A DNA stretch of 64,000 nt from Kriegella sp963975415 (GCF_963975415.1 NZ_CAXBGN010000013.1:62001-126000), one strand, 5' to 3'; shown: positions 9,018 through 18,669, numbered from the stretch's first letter. The notes: generated by a model not told the origin, from the sequence alone. A program made the numbers and translations.

Positions 9018-9641
9018 ATGCCCAGAAAGAACAAGTTTCCTATAATGACCGACATCAACCCTAAAGCCCCCAATTTATTAGAAAAACTTATTGAGGGTGA
9101 CGAAGAGGCGTATTTGCTGTTGGTAGATACCTATTATAGAAAGCTGCTGGTTTATGCCTATAGTCTGACAAACGATTATGCTGTTTCTCAAGACATAGTT
9201 CAGAATGTGTTTTTGCGCATATGGGAGCTGCGTAAAAATTTAAAGATCAAGAAATCGCTTAAGGGCTTTTTGTACCGGTCTGTTTACAATGAGTTTGTAG
9301 ACGGTCTTAGAAAAGACCAGTCATCTTCGGCCTTGAACCAAGTGTATTGGGATGCCCTAAACGCTGCTGTCATGGATGATGGCAATACCAAATTAGTAGA
9401 ACATAAGATTGCTTCGATAAAAAAGGAAGTCGAACGGTTGCCTACCAAGTGCAAGCAAGTCTTTTTATTGAGTAAGCAAGAAGGGCTGACCAATTCTGAA
9501 ATTGCTGAACATTTGAATATTTCTATCAAGTCGGTAGAAGGTCATATTACAAATGCTTACACCATTATTAGGAAGAATACCCAGGCCAAAGTTAAAACTT
9601 CAAACTTGCTGCTGTTGTTTCATTCACTGATCCGTCGATAA
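9018..9641 (+). CDS. ECF RNA polymerase sigma factor (Bacteroidota, FecR/SusC-associated type)
   Basis: A 207-residue sigma-70 family factor of the extracytoplasmic function class. Region 2 spans about residues 28-95 (LLVDTYYRKLLVYAYSLT, QDIVQNVFLRIWELR, then SLKGFLYRSVYNEFVD), and region 4 about 130-190 (LPTKCKQVFLLSKQEG followed by the helix-turn-helix LTNSEIAEHLNISIKSVEGH). Start could also be the Met at residue 10 (MTDINPKAP). Family members drive transcription of susC/susD-type uptake genes when released by a FecR anti-sigma factor. Here the gene is convergent with susD, with fecR about 5.6 kb away on the other side of susCD, instead of lying just upstream of fecR. It may have additional or different partners. 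Confidence 0.9.
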   Translation: MPRKNKFPIMTDINPKAPNLLEKLIEGDEEAYLLLVDTYYRKLLVYAYSLTNDYAVSQDIVQNVFLRIWELRKNLKIKKSLKGFLYRSVYNEFVDGLRKDQSSSALNQVYWDALNAAVMDDGNTKLVEHKIASIKKEVERLPTKCKQVFLLSKQEGLTNSEIAEHLNISIKSVEGHITNAYTIIRKNTQAKVKTSNLLLLFHSLIRR

Positions 9642-9723
9642 CACCCGGAGCTAAAGCAAAAAAATAGCATATTAATTTAACGTTGTTATTGTTTCAAAAG
9701 CGCTTGGTCTGCCACAAAACGTT

Positions 9724-9771
9724 AAAAAAAATCTCCAAACCCGGACATTTTTCGCGCCCAAGCTTGGAGAT
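9724..9771 (-). terminator. rho-independent terminator of the fecR-susC-susD transcript
   Basis: On the minus strand the stem ATCTCCAA (9771-9764) pairs with TTGGAGAT (9738-9731), and an inner GC-rich stem is possible in the 25-base loop. The hairpin is followed by eight consecutive T (complement of the A-run at 9724-9731). It lies 27 bases after the susD stop and separates it from the convergent sigma factor gene. The plus strand lacks a T-run after the hairpin, so the signal is mainly one-directional. Confidence 0.8.
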
Positions 9772-9797
9772 AAGTGTATCAACTTCAGAATACTAAC

Positions 9798-11534
9798 TTA
9801 TTGCAGTAGCCACATTTTAGACCACTGATCATTTTCAGCAGGCTGTAGTTTGCTAATGGCTTGCAACATATTATCTTCATTAAAAGGGTCGTCTATCCCA
9901 AATCTCAGTGGCGTTGCTTGCCCTTTGGACCCAGATATAATGTTGACGTTTAAATTTGGGAGTCCCGTTCTACGCCAATCGAACCAAGATTCTGGTGTAA
10001 ACCATTGAGAAATCCATTTTTGGTGCATTATAGGCTCCATTTTATCTGTGGCATCATTAAAGATCTGTTGCGCCTGTGCCATATACACTCCTTGGTCAAA
10101 AGGTATAAGGGTGTTGTTCTCTTTATCATATACCGCAGATGGATCTCCGTCGGAAATTCCATACTGCCCCATTGACAATTGAATACCATTATTGTAATAG
10201 TCTAAGGCACTATTGGATACCCAACCACGGACACCTGCCTCAGCCAAAATAAATTGTACCTCGGCAGCATTCATTAGTACTGCCTTTACCATTGGATTGG
10301 CATCCTCTGCATACATATCTGCTAGATACGAAGTATGTGGGTTAGATGCCGCAGCAAGATAGACGCTTTCATCTAGTGACGCAATTACCTCATTGGCATT
10401 GATGCCATCTGACAATACCGGAAATTGGTTCGGATCCGTTAAGGCAATTGGCAAACCAACAAAAAGAGCTGTGTTTATATCATTCTCCTTATCTGCATCA
10501 TTGTTCCTCGCATCTATATCTTCTGTAGTATAGCGTATTAATGCCCCATTTTCTTCTACAATTTCATTGGTTGCTCCCTCCATAAGTTGCACATCCACTG
10601 GCCTTACCCAAGACGTTAGTCTAGGGTCGCCTAAGGCGGTTAGATCATCAACAATGGTAGCTGAGGGTTTTCTACGATAAAACTCAGAACGGTTACTACT
10701 TCTTAAGGGGCCTCCGTACCAACTGTTGTCACTATTCGTGCCAACAAATGCAATGGACGCATTGTCGTCATTGTTTACTAAAATAGGATATTCCCCACTA
10801 TTACCAACGATAGCGGCAATCTCTTGGGCCGGATTAATATCGATACCTTCCTTTTCTGATAAACGCATGTAATATCTAAGGCGCAACGAATTGGCAAATT
10901 TACGCCACTTTAAGGCATCACCATGATAAATAAGGTCTGCATCTACTGCTTCCTGTATAACCCCTGCACCATTTAAAAGGGTATTTGCTTGTTCAAGATC
11001 GTTTAATATTCCCTTAAAAATGGTCAGTTGATCATCATATACGGGTTTAAAAAAATCATCTCCCCCTTTTTCCGCTTGTAGGGCATTCGTATAAGGCAGA
11101 TCCCCGAAAGCAGAGGTTAAATAGCCAAACCAAAAAGATTTCATGATTAAAGCAACCCCCTGATAGTAATCTTTTGTCTTTCCCGTCTTTTCCTCACCTG
11201 CCCGATCGAAGATATAACTGCTATCTTTTATAGGCTGATAGAAAGAAGCAAAACTCTTGGGTCCCCAATCATAATTATTCTCTTCAAAACTTGTAAAATC
11301 TCGTTGCAAGTATTGGGTTGCTCCAGATAACTCACCACCACTCATGGTAATATCTGAAGTAATTGTAGCAGATTGGGCGAAAATACCTGTCATCACAAAT
11401 TTAATGTCTATCTCAGTATCTGGTAAACTATTGGGGCTTACATTTATCTCCTCCAAAGATTCAGAGCACGATGTTGCAAAAAGTACTACCATGGGCAGTA
11501 ACAGTGCAATTATATTATTCTTTATTTTAGTCAT
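9798..11534 (-). CDS. SusD/RagB-family nutrient-binding outer membrane lipoprotein (SusD-like_2 type)
   Basis: A 578-residue lipoprotein. The ATG at 11534 was chosen because it follows the susC stop (11546) and yields a clean lipoprotein signal, MTKIKNN... ending FATSC with Cys23 as the lipidated residue; the longer frame would begin inside susC. The body has the repeated alpha-helical pairs of SusD-like_2 proteins, such as YYQGVALIMKSFWFGYLTSAFGDLPYT and KWRKFANSLRLRYYMRLS, and the C-terminal Trp-rich segment WFTPESWFDWRRTG. Family role: surface lid that captures a ligand and passes it to the partner SusC barrel. No carbohydrate-active enzyme is adjacent, so the ligand is not evident; some relatives handle peptides or other nutrients. 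Confidence 0.92.
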   Translation of the reverse strand: MTKIKNNIIALLLPMVVLFATSCSESLEEINVSPNSLPDTEIDIKFVMTGIFAQSATITSDITMSGGELSGATQYLQRDFTSFEENNYDWGPKSFASFYQPIKDSSYIFDRAGEEKTGKTKDYYQGVALIMKSFWFGYLTSAFGDLPYTNALQAEKGGDDFFKPVYDDQLTIFKGILNDLEQANTLLNGAGVIQEAVDADLIYHGDALKWRKFANSLRLRYYMRLSEKEGIDINPAQEIAAIVGNSGEYPILVNNDDNASIAFVGTNSDNSWYGGPLRSSNRSEFYRRKPSATIVDDLTALGDPRLTSWVRPVDVQLMEGATNEIVEENGALIRYTTEDIDARNNDADKENDINTALFVGLPIALTDPNQFPVLSDGINANEVIASLDESVYLAAASNPHTSYLADMYAEDANPMVKAVLMNAAEVQFILAEAGVRGWVSNSALDYYNNGIQLSMGQYGISDGDPSAVYDKENNTLIPFDQGVYMAQAQQIFNDATDKMEPIMHQKWISQWFTPESWFDWRRTGLPNLNVNIISGSKGQATPLRFGIDDPFNEDNMLQAISKLQPAENDQWSKMWLLQ

Positions 11535-11545
11535 CTTTATTTTTT

Positions 11546-14500
11546 TTAGAAACTTATATTTAATCGAAGGCCTATAGGAGCGGTCCATGGGGCCACATTC
11601 CATTCTTCAAACCCTTGGGCTCCTTGGTCATAAGCAAGCTCAGGGTCGATTCCGATCCCGGCTGCGGTCCAAAGCATGATGTTTTTAGCAAATACGGATA
11701 TCGATACATTATCTGCCGAAATAAACTTGGCGGCTTCAGCGGGAAATGCGTAAGTCATGGTAATGTCCCTTAACTTAACAAAAGATGCGTCGTACAAGAA
11801 TGCATAGCCAGTTCTCCAAAAACTACCGCTAGACTCTACTACTCTATAGGCGTCAAATAATATGGTGCCTTCATCCCCAAAATTTTCCGTATATGTACCA
11901 TCACCATTGTCTATTACACCAGGGAAAAAAGCACCGTTGTAATTGCCGTTAAATTCAAATCCCCCTAATTCTTCATTTCTTCCTCCAACCCAAACATCGT
12001 TGTCTCTGTAAATAGGATTTGATTTGATTTCATTGGCCAACGCTGCGCCATCAGAATATGAATTAGCATCTAGGATACCGGAATAGGTACTTGAGCTGAT
12101 TCCATTTTGCCAGTCCTCGATTTTTCCTGAACGTGCCATACGTTTCATAGATTCGGAGTAGAAATCTCCACCCTGTCTCCAATCGAAACTTGCGGATAGG
12201 GTAAAGTTTTTATATCGAATAGAGGTGTTCAAACCAACAGCGAAATCATTGTTAAAATTTCCCATCTTAATTTGGTTTTCCTGAGCTCTGTCAACTTCCC
12301 ATCTGCCATTGGAATCCAATATATTCCATCCCGCATACTCACCTTCCTCTACCTTTTTTATATAAGGGGAATACATATCCCCAATGATTCCTCCAACCTT
12401 GGTAAAAGCACCACCATCGGTTCCTCCTCCAAAATTTACCCGGTCAATACCGTCAACCAATTCCACCAATTTACTTTCCTGTGTGGTAAAATTAAAGTTC
12501 ATGTTCCATTCAAAATCTTCCGTTCTAATAGGAATCATATTCAACCCGAATTCTACCCCGTAATTTTCTACATTCCCTGCATTAATGGTGGTACTGGTAT
12601 ACCCGGTAAGTGGAGAGACATTCACATTTAAAATCTGGTTTTTGTTTTGGGTCTTGTAGTAAGTGCCCTCCAGTCCTAATCTACCTTGAAAAAATCCTAG
12701 ATCCGCACCCACTTCATAGGAAGTAGCTATCTCTGGTTTTAGCTTGGTGTTTGGCATACTACTCGGAAGGGTATAGGTAAAATCATCGCCCCAAAATCCT
12801 TGGGATAAAGTTGGGTGGATCAAATAAGGATCAGTGTCTTTTCCTACCTGAGCCCATCCAGAGCGTAATTTAAGTAACGAAATCCAAGATGGCATTTGGA
12901 ACATTTCGGAAACTAGAACACTTCCGGAAGCGGAAGGGTAAAAGTAGGAGCTGTTCTCTTTAGGAAGGGTGCTTGACCAATCGTTACGTGCGGTTAAGTC
13001 TAGAAAAAGCATGTTTTTATAGCTCATTGTGGCCATTCCATAAACGCTGTAAACTGCCTTTTTAAAAGAACCACTTCTATAATCGAGTCCCCCCCTGGTA
13101 ACATTGGAAAGTGTAAACAGCCCTGGCAGTACCAAATTGTCTCCTCCGGAATTATATGTAGAAATATTGCTCTTCATTATATTTCCACCTACAGAAGGAG
13201 AAATACGGAAATCTCCAATTTTCTTATCATAAGAAAATAAAACATCGACGTTAGTCTCCCTAGAACTGCTATTATCAAGGTTATAGGCCCCAAAAGGTTT
13301 TGTGGTGCCCCCACCAAACCCCTGAAAAGACCATGGTTTTAAAGTTTCCTCCTTATTTGTATTACCACTATAGGCAACGCGGGCCATAGCATTCAAATTT
13401 GAGGTGATTTTCCAATCCAGTTTAATATTTCCAAAACCATTAAGCTGGTCAAATTTATTTATTCGCTCATTGGCGGAAAACCAAGGGTTATTGTACCCCT
13501 CCGTTACTTTTCGTTGGGCAACGTTCGGTGATTCCCAATAATCTCCCTTTAGGTCATTGATATTTATATGGGGAGCGATATTAAATAAATCAAAATATTG
13601 ATTGTCTCCACTGAGATATCTGACTGGATTTTGGTCCGAGTTAGGATTCGAAAAATTAATATTTGTAGAAACGGTTACATTATCCGTTATTTTATAAGAT
13701 GTGTTCAAACGGAAACCAAGCTTTTGAAGTTCCGTACCTGGCGAATAGCCCTCTCCCTTCATATGGGATATGGCAAGCCGAAAGTTCCCCTTGTCATAAT
13801 TTCCGCTAATACTGGCATCATTGATTATGGTAAACCCTGTTCTAAAATAATCTTTCTGTGGGTTCTGGTAAAATTTTAAAGGTACTGCCTCTCCATTGCT
13901 GTTCCACTGTACCGCAGAGCCACCTTCTTCAGGACCGTACCAATGCTGCCAAGTGGCTTCATCGAAAATACCTCTTTGTCCGTTGGTAAATCTGTTCTGG
14001 GTTTCAAAATATTTATAGGGAGTATTGAGTGTTGAACTGGTGGTAAAAGAAACGCCAATTCCCTTTTTAAGTCCCTCTCCAGATTTAGTAGTAACGAGAA
14101 TTACGCCGTTACCGGCCCTTGAACCGTAAAGTGCCGCGGCACTTGCCCCTTTTAGTATCGAAACACTTTGGATGTTCACGGCACTGATATCATTTAAAAC
14201 TGCAGTGCTTCCAACGGGAGAGCCATCAACGACAACCAAGGGTTCATCATTTCCGGCCAAGGATGTTCTACCCCTGATATAAACATGGGTTTCGGCATTT
14301 AAGTCGTTACCTGATCTTCGAATGTCCAGCCCCGAAACCCTACTCGACAAACCTGCCAAAGCATTTTCTTGGGGTACCAAGTTTATTTTTTCACTATCAA
14401 CTTCCCCGACCGAATAGCCCAGGGCTCTTTTTTCTCTTTTCATACCCAAAGCAGTGACTACAACTTCATCCATTTTCTGGGCAGAAGGAACCAAAGCGAC

Positions 14501-15109
14501 ATTTAAAACCGTCTGGTTGCCAACGACTATTTCTTTGGTCTCCATTCCTATGTAAGAGAAAACAAGAACCGCCATTGTATTCGGTACTTCAATGCTGAAA
14601 TTACCATCGAAATCAGAAACAATACCTTTGTTTGTTCCTTTAATAATGATATTTACTCCGGGTAAAATTTCACCGTCGGTATCTTTGACGGTCCCCGAAA
14701 CTTCAATTTCTTGTGGAGCTAGGGCTTTCTCGGGAATCTTCGCGGGCACCCTTTCCTTTTTAGACCTGATAATTATATGTTTCCCCGATACCTCATACGA
14801 TTCTTTGGTAAAAATGCTGTGGAGTATATTTTTGATTTTTTCATTTTTAACCTTCACCGTGACAATTCTGTTGATGTCAACATCTTTAATGTTGTACAGA
14901 AATTTAAACTCGGTATTTGATTCGATTTCATTCAACACCGTCTCAACAGTAACCTTGTTCAGGTCTAATGTTATACGTGTACCCTGTGCATAATTATTGG
15001 CCCTTATATTGAATAAGGCAATAAACAGCAAGAATGTGGTTAATTTCATTTTTAAACTAAATTCTGGAGGGCATGTCAGCCTACTCCCGATTTTGAGATG
15101 GATTTTCAT
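11546..15109 (-). CDS. SusC/RagA-family TonB-dependent receptor with STN signalling domain
   Basis: A 1187-residue outer-membrane transporter. The signal peptide lies within residues 21-42 (MKLTTFLLFIALFNIRANNY). A secretin/TonB N-terminal (STN) domain spans about 55-117, a carboxypeptidase-like regulatory domain about 136-208 (VSGTVKDTDGEILPGVNI), a TonB-box-like DEVVVTALG at 214-222, a plug from about 222 to 345 (VYIRGRTSL, PLVVVDGSPVG, ILKGASAAALYGSRAGNG), then a 22-strand beta-barrel ending at the aromatic-type terminus LRLNISF. The STN domain is the part that contacts FecR anti-sigma factors in FecA-like signalling, and a FecR gene is directly upstream, so uptake and gene control are probably linked. 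It is followed by susD after 11 bases. Confidence 0.95.
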   Translation of the reverse strand: MKIHLKIGSRLTCPPEFSLKMKLTTFLLFIALFNIRANNYAQGTRITLDLNKVTVETVLNEIESNTEFKFLYNIKDVDINRIVTVKVKNEKIKNILHSIFTKESYEVSGKHIIIRSKKERVPAKIPEKALAPQEIEVSGTVKDTDGEILPGVNIIIKGTNKGIVSDFDGNFSIEVPNTMAVLVFSYIGMETKEIVVGNQTVLNVALVPSAQKMDEVVVTALGMKREKRALGYSVGEVDSEKINLVPQENALAGLSSRVSGLDIRRSGNDLNAETHVYIRGRTSLAGNDEPLVVVDGSPVGSTAVLNDISAVNIQSVSILKGASAAALYGSRAGNGVILVTTKSGEGLKKGIGVSFTTSSTLNTPYKYFETQNRFTNGQRGIFDEATWQHWYGPEEGGSAVQWNSNGEAVPLKFYQNPQKDYFRTGFTIINDASISGNYDKGNFRLAISHMKGEGYSPGTELQKLGFRLNTSYKITDNVTVSTNINFSNPNSDQNPVRYLSGDNQYFDLFNIAPHININDLKGDYWESPNVAQRKVTEGYNNPWFSANERINKFDQLNGFGNIKLDWKITSNLNAMARVAYSGNTNKEETLKPWSFQGFGGGTTKPFGAYNLDNSSSRETNVDVLFSYDKKIGDFRISPSVGGNIMKSNISTYNSGGDNLVLPGLFTLSNVTRGGLDYRSGSFKKAVYSVYGMATMSYKNMLFLDLTARNDWSSTLPKENSSYFYPSASGSVLVSEMFQMPSWISLLKLRSGWAQVGKDTDPYLIHPTLSQGFWGDDFTYTLPSSMPNTKLKPEIATSYEVGADLGFFQGRLGLEGTYYKTQNKNQILNVNVSPLTGYTSTTINAGNVENYGVEFGLNMIPIRTEDFEWNMNFNFTTQESKLVELVDGIDRVNFGGGTDGGAFTKVGGIIGDMYSPYIKKVEEGEYAGWNILDSNGRWEVDRAQENQIKMGNFNNDFAVGLNTSIRYKNFTLSASFDWRQGGDFYSESMKRMARSGKIEDWQNGISSSTYSGILDANSYSDGAALANEIKSNPIYRDNDVWVGGRNEELGGFEFNGNYNGAFFPGVIDNGDGTYTENFGDEGTILFDAYRVVESSGSFWRTGYAFLYDASFVKLRDITMTYAFPAEAAKFISADNVSISVFAKNIMLWTAAGIGIDPELAYDQGAQGFEEWNVAPWTAPIGLRLNISF

Positions 15110-15159
15110 ATTTTTGTATTGATTATTAAGTGGGTATTAATTTGCTCACTCCTTAGTTG

Positions 15160-15192
15160 CTGAAAGATGTTCGCGCATCTTTCAGTTTTTTT
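15160..15192 (+). terminator. strong hairpin with T-run in the fecR-susC spacer, oriented on the plus strand
   Basis: CTGAAAGATG (15160-15169) and CATCTTTCAG (15176-15185) form a perfect 10-base stem with a six-base loop, followed on the plus strand by seven T (15186-15192). This is the layout of an intrinsic terminator, but both flanking genes run on the minus strand, where no T-run follows the hairpin. It would stop antisense transcription coming from the susC side, or act as an RNA-stabilising structure between fecR and susC. Confidence 0.55.
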
Positions 15193-15242
15193 GTGAGTTT
15201 TTGTACGGGTATTTTTGGTTTATTTCATACGCTTATTTCGGT

Positions 15243-16394
15243 TTAGTTTATGGTTACGGTATTCTGATCAATAATGTAGTTAAAGGAGTAACTCTTTTGA
15301 AAAGAGGTAAAAATTTGCTCCATATCTTCCTCCATATCGAAACTGGCATTGTAATACTGTTCGCCCAGTTCTTGGTTATTGTTTATAATGGTAATATTGT
15401 AGTTGCGCTCGAGTTTTTTGATGATATTTTTGAACTGCTCATGTCTAAAAACAAACCTTCCATTTTTCCAACTGGTATAGAGGTTTGTATCTACTTCATT
15501 GACTGAAAAAACATCATTTGATTCGTTATACACACCCTTGAAGCCTGGTTCTATTAGCGTCGCCGTCTGCCGGTCATACGTATTGTGATTATACAAACCA
15601 ACCAGCCCCTCGACTAAAACAGTGGTGATTTCACGATCTTCGGGATAGGCGGAAAGGTTGAATTCAGTTCCCAAAACACGTACTTTTAAATTATTTACAC
15701 TGACGATAAATGGGTTGTTGGTGTCTTTCGCCACTTTGAAGTAGGCTTCGCCGCTTAGGGTCACCTCACGGTTTTGGTCAGCAGCGAATTGAACCGGATA
15801 TTTTATCGAAGAACCAGAATTGAGGGTAACCATAGTGCCATCGGACAGGGCCAATTCGAATTGCTTGCCATTCGGAATATTCAGTTGGTTATACTGGGGC
15901 GTTGCCTGATTGTCGTTTTCTTTGTAGCTCAGCTGATTGCCTTGCTGCGAACCGACCTCGTTTCCTTCACTATCTATTATTTTCCGCTGGCCATTTTCAC
16001 TTATAACTTCAATTTGCCCGTTGTCTAATTCGAGGGTAATCTGATTTGGGTCGATTAAGATTTCAGGTTGTTGCTTGGTCGAATTTTCAAAAAAGAGGTA
16101 ACCTAGCGCTATGAATAGAATCGCGACAGCCGCATATTTTAAGAAGATTTGCGGATTGAATCGATGCAACACGGGTTTATTCTGCCTTATTTTACGGGTC
16201 AAATATGCTTTAGTCGGGCCGCTGTCCGAATTGTTTAAGGCCATATTTACCGCATAATGGTGCTGAACATAGGCCTCGAAAAGTTTTTTGTTCGAGGGGT
16301 CTTCTATCCATGCCTCTAATTCCTCAAGTTCTTCGGCAGTGGCCGTTTTTGTGAGGTATTTTATGATATACTTTTCAATTTTTTCAGGAATCAT
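15243..16394 (-). CDS. FecR-family anti-sigma factor
   Basis: A 383-residue inner-membrane regulator. The N-terminal cytoplasmic sigma-binding part (residues 1-84) contains KYIIKYLTKTATAEELEELE; one transmembrane segment follows (about 85-103, FLKYAAVAILFIALGYLFF). The periplasmic FecR domain runs about 170-290 (LALSDGTMVTLNSGSSIKYP; VTLSGEAYFKVAKD; FIVSVNNLKVRVLGTEFNL), and the C-terminal DUF4974/STN-like domain about 310-383 (RFVFRHEQFKNIIKKLERNY). Family role: sequesters or activates an ECF sigma factor in response to the state of a TonB-dependent receptor. It precedes susC by 133 bases and is likely in the same transcript. Its obvious sigma partner is the convergent gene at 9018-9641. Confidence 0.93.
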   Translation of the reverse strand: MIPEKIEKYIIKYLTKTATAEELEELEAWIEDPSNKKLFEAYVQHHYAVNMALNNSDSGPTKAYLTRKIRQNKPVLHRFNPQIFLKYAAVAILFIALGYLFFENSTKQQPEILIDPNQITLELDNGQIEVISENGQRKIIDSEGNEVGSQQGNQLSYKENDNQATPQYNQLNIPNGKQFELALSDGTMVTLNSGSSIKYPVQFAADQNREVTLSGEAYFKVAKDTNNPFIVSVNNLKVRVLGTEFNLSAYPEDREITTVLVEGLVGLYNHNTYDRQTATLIEPGFKGVYNESNDVFSVNEVDTNLYTSWKNGRFVFRHEQFKNIIKKLERNYNITIINNNQELGEQYYNASFDMEEDMEQIFTSFQKSYSFNYIIDQNTVTIN

Positions 16395-16652
16395 AGTACG
16401 TGTTATATGAATACGACGTAACCAAAATTGCGATACCCTTGGTTTTTTTTGATTTTTTTGAATATTTTGTTTTTTTATGGTGCTTTTGAGACTTCATTCT
16501 TAAGATTTGTTATTTGGGTATAGTTTCTGAACCCTAGAAATAAACACTTTCAGTCAGATGAAGGTCTTCTTGAATTCCAATGCTATTGCTGTTTTTTCTT
16601 GCCTAGAATCTTTTTTCCAGTATTTTTAACATTCAAAACCAACCCGTAGCTC

Positions 16653-18455
16653 GTGATTCCATTTCAGGCAACATCAATAGCCGTTCTGCCCTTTGAAAAT
16701 ATCGGGGCCGATGAAAACGAATATTTCGCTGATGGAATCACAGAAGAGATTATCAATGCCCTGACAAAGATTACGGGATTAAAGGTGACCGCACGTACCT
16801 CTTCCTTTTTTTATAGAAAAAAACATTTGGATGCCCGTATCATTGGCAATGCCCTAGGTGTTGAAACTTTGTTGGAGGGTAGCGTTCGCATGGTAAAGGA
16901 AAGGGTTCGTATTTCAGCCCAATTGGTGCGTACCGACAATGGTTTTCACATTTGGGCTGAAAATTTTGATAGAAACCTTGCTGATATTTTTGAGCTACAG
17001 GATGAAATCAGCCTATTGATTGCCGATAACTTGCGGGAGAATTTTGGCCATTTGGAAGTAGGGGAGCAATTGATTCAGGGCCCTGAAATAAGTGTAGACC
17101 AGTATCAGATTTACCTCAAGGCAAAACATTACCTACATAAATTTAATACCGAAAATATTAAGTTGGCCATTGATATGCTTAAGGGTGTCGTGCAGCAACA
17201 GCCCGATTTCGCATTGGCACATGTCAACATCCATTATGGGTATAATATGATGGCGGCAGGAGGTCTTATGCCCGTAAAAGAAGCGCTGACCCTTGGGAAA
17301 GCATATCTTGACAAAGCCCTTGAATTGGATAATAACTTGCCCGAGGCCTATCATTCTCTTGGTTGGCACAGTCTCAACCTTGATTGGGACTTTAAAAATG
17401 CCGCAAAATTTCTACGAAAAGCTATTGCGCTTAGGCCGGGGTATGCCGATGCCCACCACAAATTATTTATAACCCACGCTTTAGAAGGTAAATTTGAATT
17501 GGCCCATAAGCACATAGAAACCGCCTATCAACTTGATCCTTTGGCTCCTTTGAATAATTATTTCTATGGATATTATCATTATTTGTTGGAGGAATTCGAG
17601 GCTTCGAACCGCTTTATGGAAAAGACTTTTGAGCTGGATCCCTCGTTTATGGTGGGGTATTCTATTTATGCCCTGTCGTTGATCAAACAAAATAGAGCGG
17701 AGTATATTTTGCAAAAGGCCGAAACCATTCCCAATGTTGAAGGCGGTGATGTCGAACGATTGATCATGCGGGCTTTGGCTTTCAGTAGTCTAGGTATTGA
17801 AAATGGGGAAATAGATCGTTTGAACGTCTTGCTTGATAGTGTTCACCGTGAAAGAATATGTTTCTTCCTCATTTATATCAAGACAAATTTAAAGGACTTT
17901 GATGCGGCATTAGACCTTATTGACAAAGGGGTGGCACGTAGAGAGCCGCTCATGACGCTACTGCAGGTTGACCCCTTACTTCGGCCGTTACATTCCCATG
18001 AACGTTTTCAAAAGGCGATAAAACAAATTTTTGCCTTTTCCGATTTACAGACCGTCGAAGCACCGGAGAAAGATTGTTCCAGTCTTCTCGATGATGATGA
18101 ATCCAAACAATTTCTAACGGTTCTTAAAAGCCATATGGTAGAGAATGAGCCTTTTCTTAGGCCTACTATTTCACTAAGGGATCTTGCGGTAGAAGTAGAT
18201 ATTCATCCGAACAAGCTATCATGGTTGCTAAACGAAAAAATTGGAAAAAACTTCAATGATTTTGTGAATGCCTACCGCCTTGAACATTTTAAGAAAATTT
18301 CGCTAATGCCCGAAAACAAGGCGATCACCCTTCTCGGATTGGCCTACGATAGCGGATTTAATTCAAAGACCGTTTTTAATACCTTCTTTAAGCGGGAAAC
18401 AAGAATGACACCCAAACAGTGGGTGAAAACCAATATGCGTAAAAGTATATCGTAA
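16653..18455 (+). CDS. TolB-like + TPR + AraC-type HTH regulator (cyclase-free paralogue)
   Basis: A 600-residue regulator. The frame has an in-frame TAG at 16647-16649, so the GTG at 16653 is the earliest start that keeps the conserved SIAVLPFENIGADENEYF; no ATG is placed well. Residues 6-130 are the TolB-like domain (FADGITEEIINALTKITGLK; LLEGSVRMVKERVRISAQL), about 150-430 TPR repeats (ALELDNNLPEAYHSLGWH; AYQLDPLAPLNNYFYGYYHY), and about 510-598 an AraC-type HTH (ISLRDLAVEVDIHPNKLSWL; GFNSKTVFNTFFKRETRMTP). It is a clear paralogue of residues 185-777 of the cyclase fusion at 5055-7388, lacking the cyclase. It is divergent from fecR, with 258 bases between the starts, so it may control the fecR-susCD operon, but this is inference. 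Confidence 0.87.
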   Translation: MIPFQATSIAVLPFENIGADENEYFADGITEEIINALTKITGLKVTARTSSFFYRKKHLDARIIGNALGVETLLEGSVRMVKERVRISAQLVRTDNGFHIWAENFDRNLADIFELQDEISLLIADNLRENFGHLEVGEQLIQGPEISVDQYQIYLKAKHYLHKFNTENIKLAIDMLKGVVQQQPDFALAHVNIHYGYNMMAAGGLMPVKEALTLGKAYLDKALELDNNLPEAYHSLGWHSLNLDWDFKNAAKFLRKAIALRPGYADAHHKLFITHALEGKFELAHKHIETAYQLDPLAPLNNYFYGYYHYLLEEFEASNRFMEKTFELDPSFMVGYSIYALSLIKQNRAEYILQKAETIPNVEGGDVERLIMRALAFSSLGIENGEIDRLNVLLDSVHRERICFFLIYIKTNLKDFDAALDLIDKGVARREPLMTLLQVDPLLRPLHSHERFQKAIKQIFAFSDLQTVEAPEKDCSSLLDDDESKQFLTVLKSHMVENEPFLRPTISLRDLAVEVDIHPNKLSWLLNEKIGKNFNDFVNAYRLEHFKKISLMPENKAITLLGLAYDSGFNSKTVFNTFFKRETRMTPKQWVKTNMRKSIS

Positions 18456-18505
18456 ATTTTTTTACGGCTCTTCCATATCATAATCGGTGAATTATCATGC
18501 ATGCT

Positions 18506-18526
18506 AGGCCTTTTTCTAGAAGGCCT
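18506..18526 (+). terminator. possible terminator hairpin after the TolB-TPR-AraC gene
   Basis: AGGCCTT (18506-18512) and AAGGCCT (18520-18526) form a perfect seven-base stem with a seven-base loop, about 50 bases past the stop of the upstream regulator. The following bases (TATCTATTCT) are T-rich but not a true T-run. The regulator's own stop also sits in a small palindrome, CGTAAA/TTTACG. Confidence 0.35.
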
Positions 18527-18669
18527 TATCTATTCTACAGTTGTGCATACGTCACTTTTGAGATTGTCGGATAGTCCTTCTCGATACGCTATGGAAAGCT
18601 TTTGTTCCGCAGACTTTATGAATTAGTTCTAAATCTCATCAAAAAAGTCCCGATACATAAGTACGGGCG

